Assembly: GCA_937868015.1 (NCBI GenBank)
Contig: CALMLW010000066.1
Location: 1 to 44,867 of the forward strand
Direction: 5' to 3'
Length of the DNA stretch: 44,867 nucleotides
Source of the DNA: an uncultured Synergistaceae bacterium
GTDB taxonomy: Bacteria; Synergistota; Synergistia; Synergistales; Aminiphilaceae
The position numbers were made by a program, and so were the translations under genes. Shown piece after piece: positions 44,824 to 44,867 of the stretch; positions within the stretch are counted from its first letter, which is position 1; each line of letters begins with the position of its first letter. Below the pieces are notes generated by a model that did not search any database, was not told where the DNA came from, and saw nothing but the letters and a program-made list of their open reading frames with translations.

Positions 44824-44852
44824 TTGACGGATAATCTCTGGGGTGGTATCAT
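44824..44852 (+). promoter_or_regulatory. Strong promoter reading out of the right edge
   Basis: TTGACG (44824-44829), a 17-base spacer and TATCAT (44847-44852). Transcription would begin near 44859, so the gene it drives is outside the window. Confidence 0.65.
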
Positions 44853-44867
44853 TCCCCTTGCGCTGTC

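Larger units (their letters stand above)
44392..44867. other. 476-base right-end region with two outward promoters and no supported gene
   Basis: A minus-strand frame (44478-44852) is open but has Arg/Pro-rich non-protein-like composition and contains the YvyF promoter, so it is not called. GC-rich short inverted repeats occur (for example GGGGGGCC...CCCCCC near 44750-44770). No tRNA, rRNA, SRP RNA, RNase P RNA or tmRNA signature was recognised. The region holds a minus-strand promoter (44502-44530) and a plus-strand promoter at the edge. Confidence 0.55.

Noticed and set aside
44478-44852. Minus-strand frame of 124 residues at the right end
   Set aside because: Arg/Pro-rich composition, no motif and no ribosome site; it contains the promoter of the YvyF-like gene. 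Not supported as a gene.

Overview
The window is a high-GC (roughly two-thirds G+C), densely coded bacterial chromosome segment. Gene content points to an anaerobic, chemotactic, amino-acid or purine fermenting bacterium: formate-tetrahydrofolate ligase, a purine or hydantoin cluster of the YgeY/YgeW type, a TAXI-TRAP transporter, several chemoreceptors and cyclic-di-GMP signalling genes. A high-GC member of the Synergistota (Aminomonas or Thermanaerovibrio-like) fits best. That is an inference from gene content and composition; there is no rRNA in the window, and a purinolytic clostridium-like lineage cannot be excluded. The first 46 bases are all G and look like a contig-end sequencing artefact.

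Left third (1-13.2 kb): a RecQ-family helicase truncated by the window edge, overlapped by an LprI-like secreted protein; a CbpA-type DnaJ co-chaperone; two HD-GYP phosphodiesterase-type proteins; an FmdE-like metal protein; a chemoreceptor gene interrupted by an in-frame amber codon; a GNAT/thiazoline-hydrolase fusion; and a fused TRAP permease with its TAXI binding protein.

Middle (13.2-25.5 kb): an intact dCache chemoreceptor behind a long structured leader, deoxyribose-phosphate aldolase, an M20-type carbamoylase or allantoate amidohydrolase, a DUF3298 lipoprotein-like secreted protein followed in the same frame by the headless C-terminal part of another chemoreceptor, a secreted PHB-depolymerase-type esterase, a DUF1036 protein, and a minus-strand signalling operon (HDOD, then GAF-PAS-GGDEF, then a HATPase protein).

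Right (25.5-44.9 kb): the most notable region, a co-directional run of thirteen genes. Two different PLP-dependent lyases are followed by a YgeY-type hydrolase, a YgeW-type knotted carbamoyltransferase, a three-subunit xanthine-dehydrogenase-family enzyme, a hydantoinase/allantoinase, a GNAT enzyme, a dihydroorotate/dihydropyrimidine-dehydrogenase-like flavoprotein, a second xanthine-dehydrogenase-family enzyme with a fused FeS-FAD chain, an unknown tail-anchored protein and formate-tetrahydrofolate ligase. Together they could hydroxylate or reduce purine or related N-heterocycles, open the ring, remove ureido groups with carbamoyl-phosphate formation, deaminate the resulting amino acid and recover ATP from formyl-THF. 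The pathway order is inferred; the substrate is not shown by sequence. The window ends with a YvyF-like flagellar-associated zinc protein and a strong promoter that reads out of the right edge.
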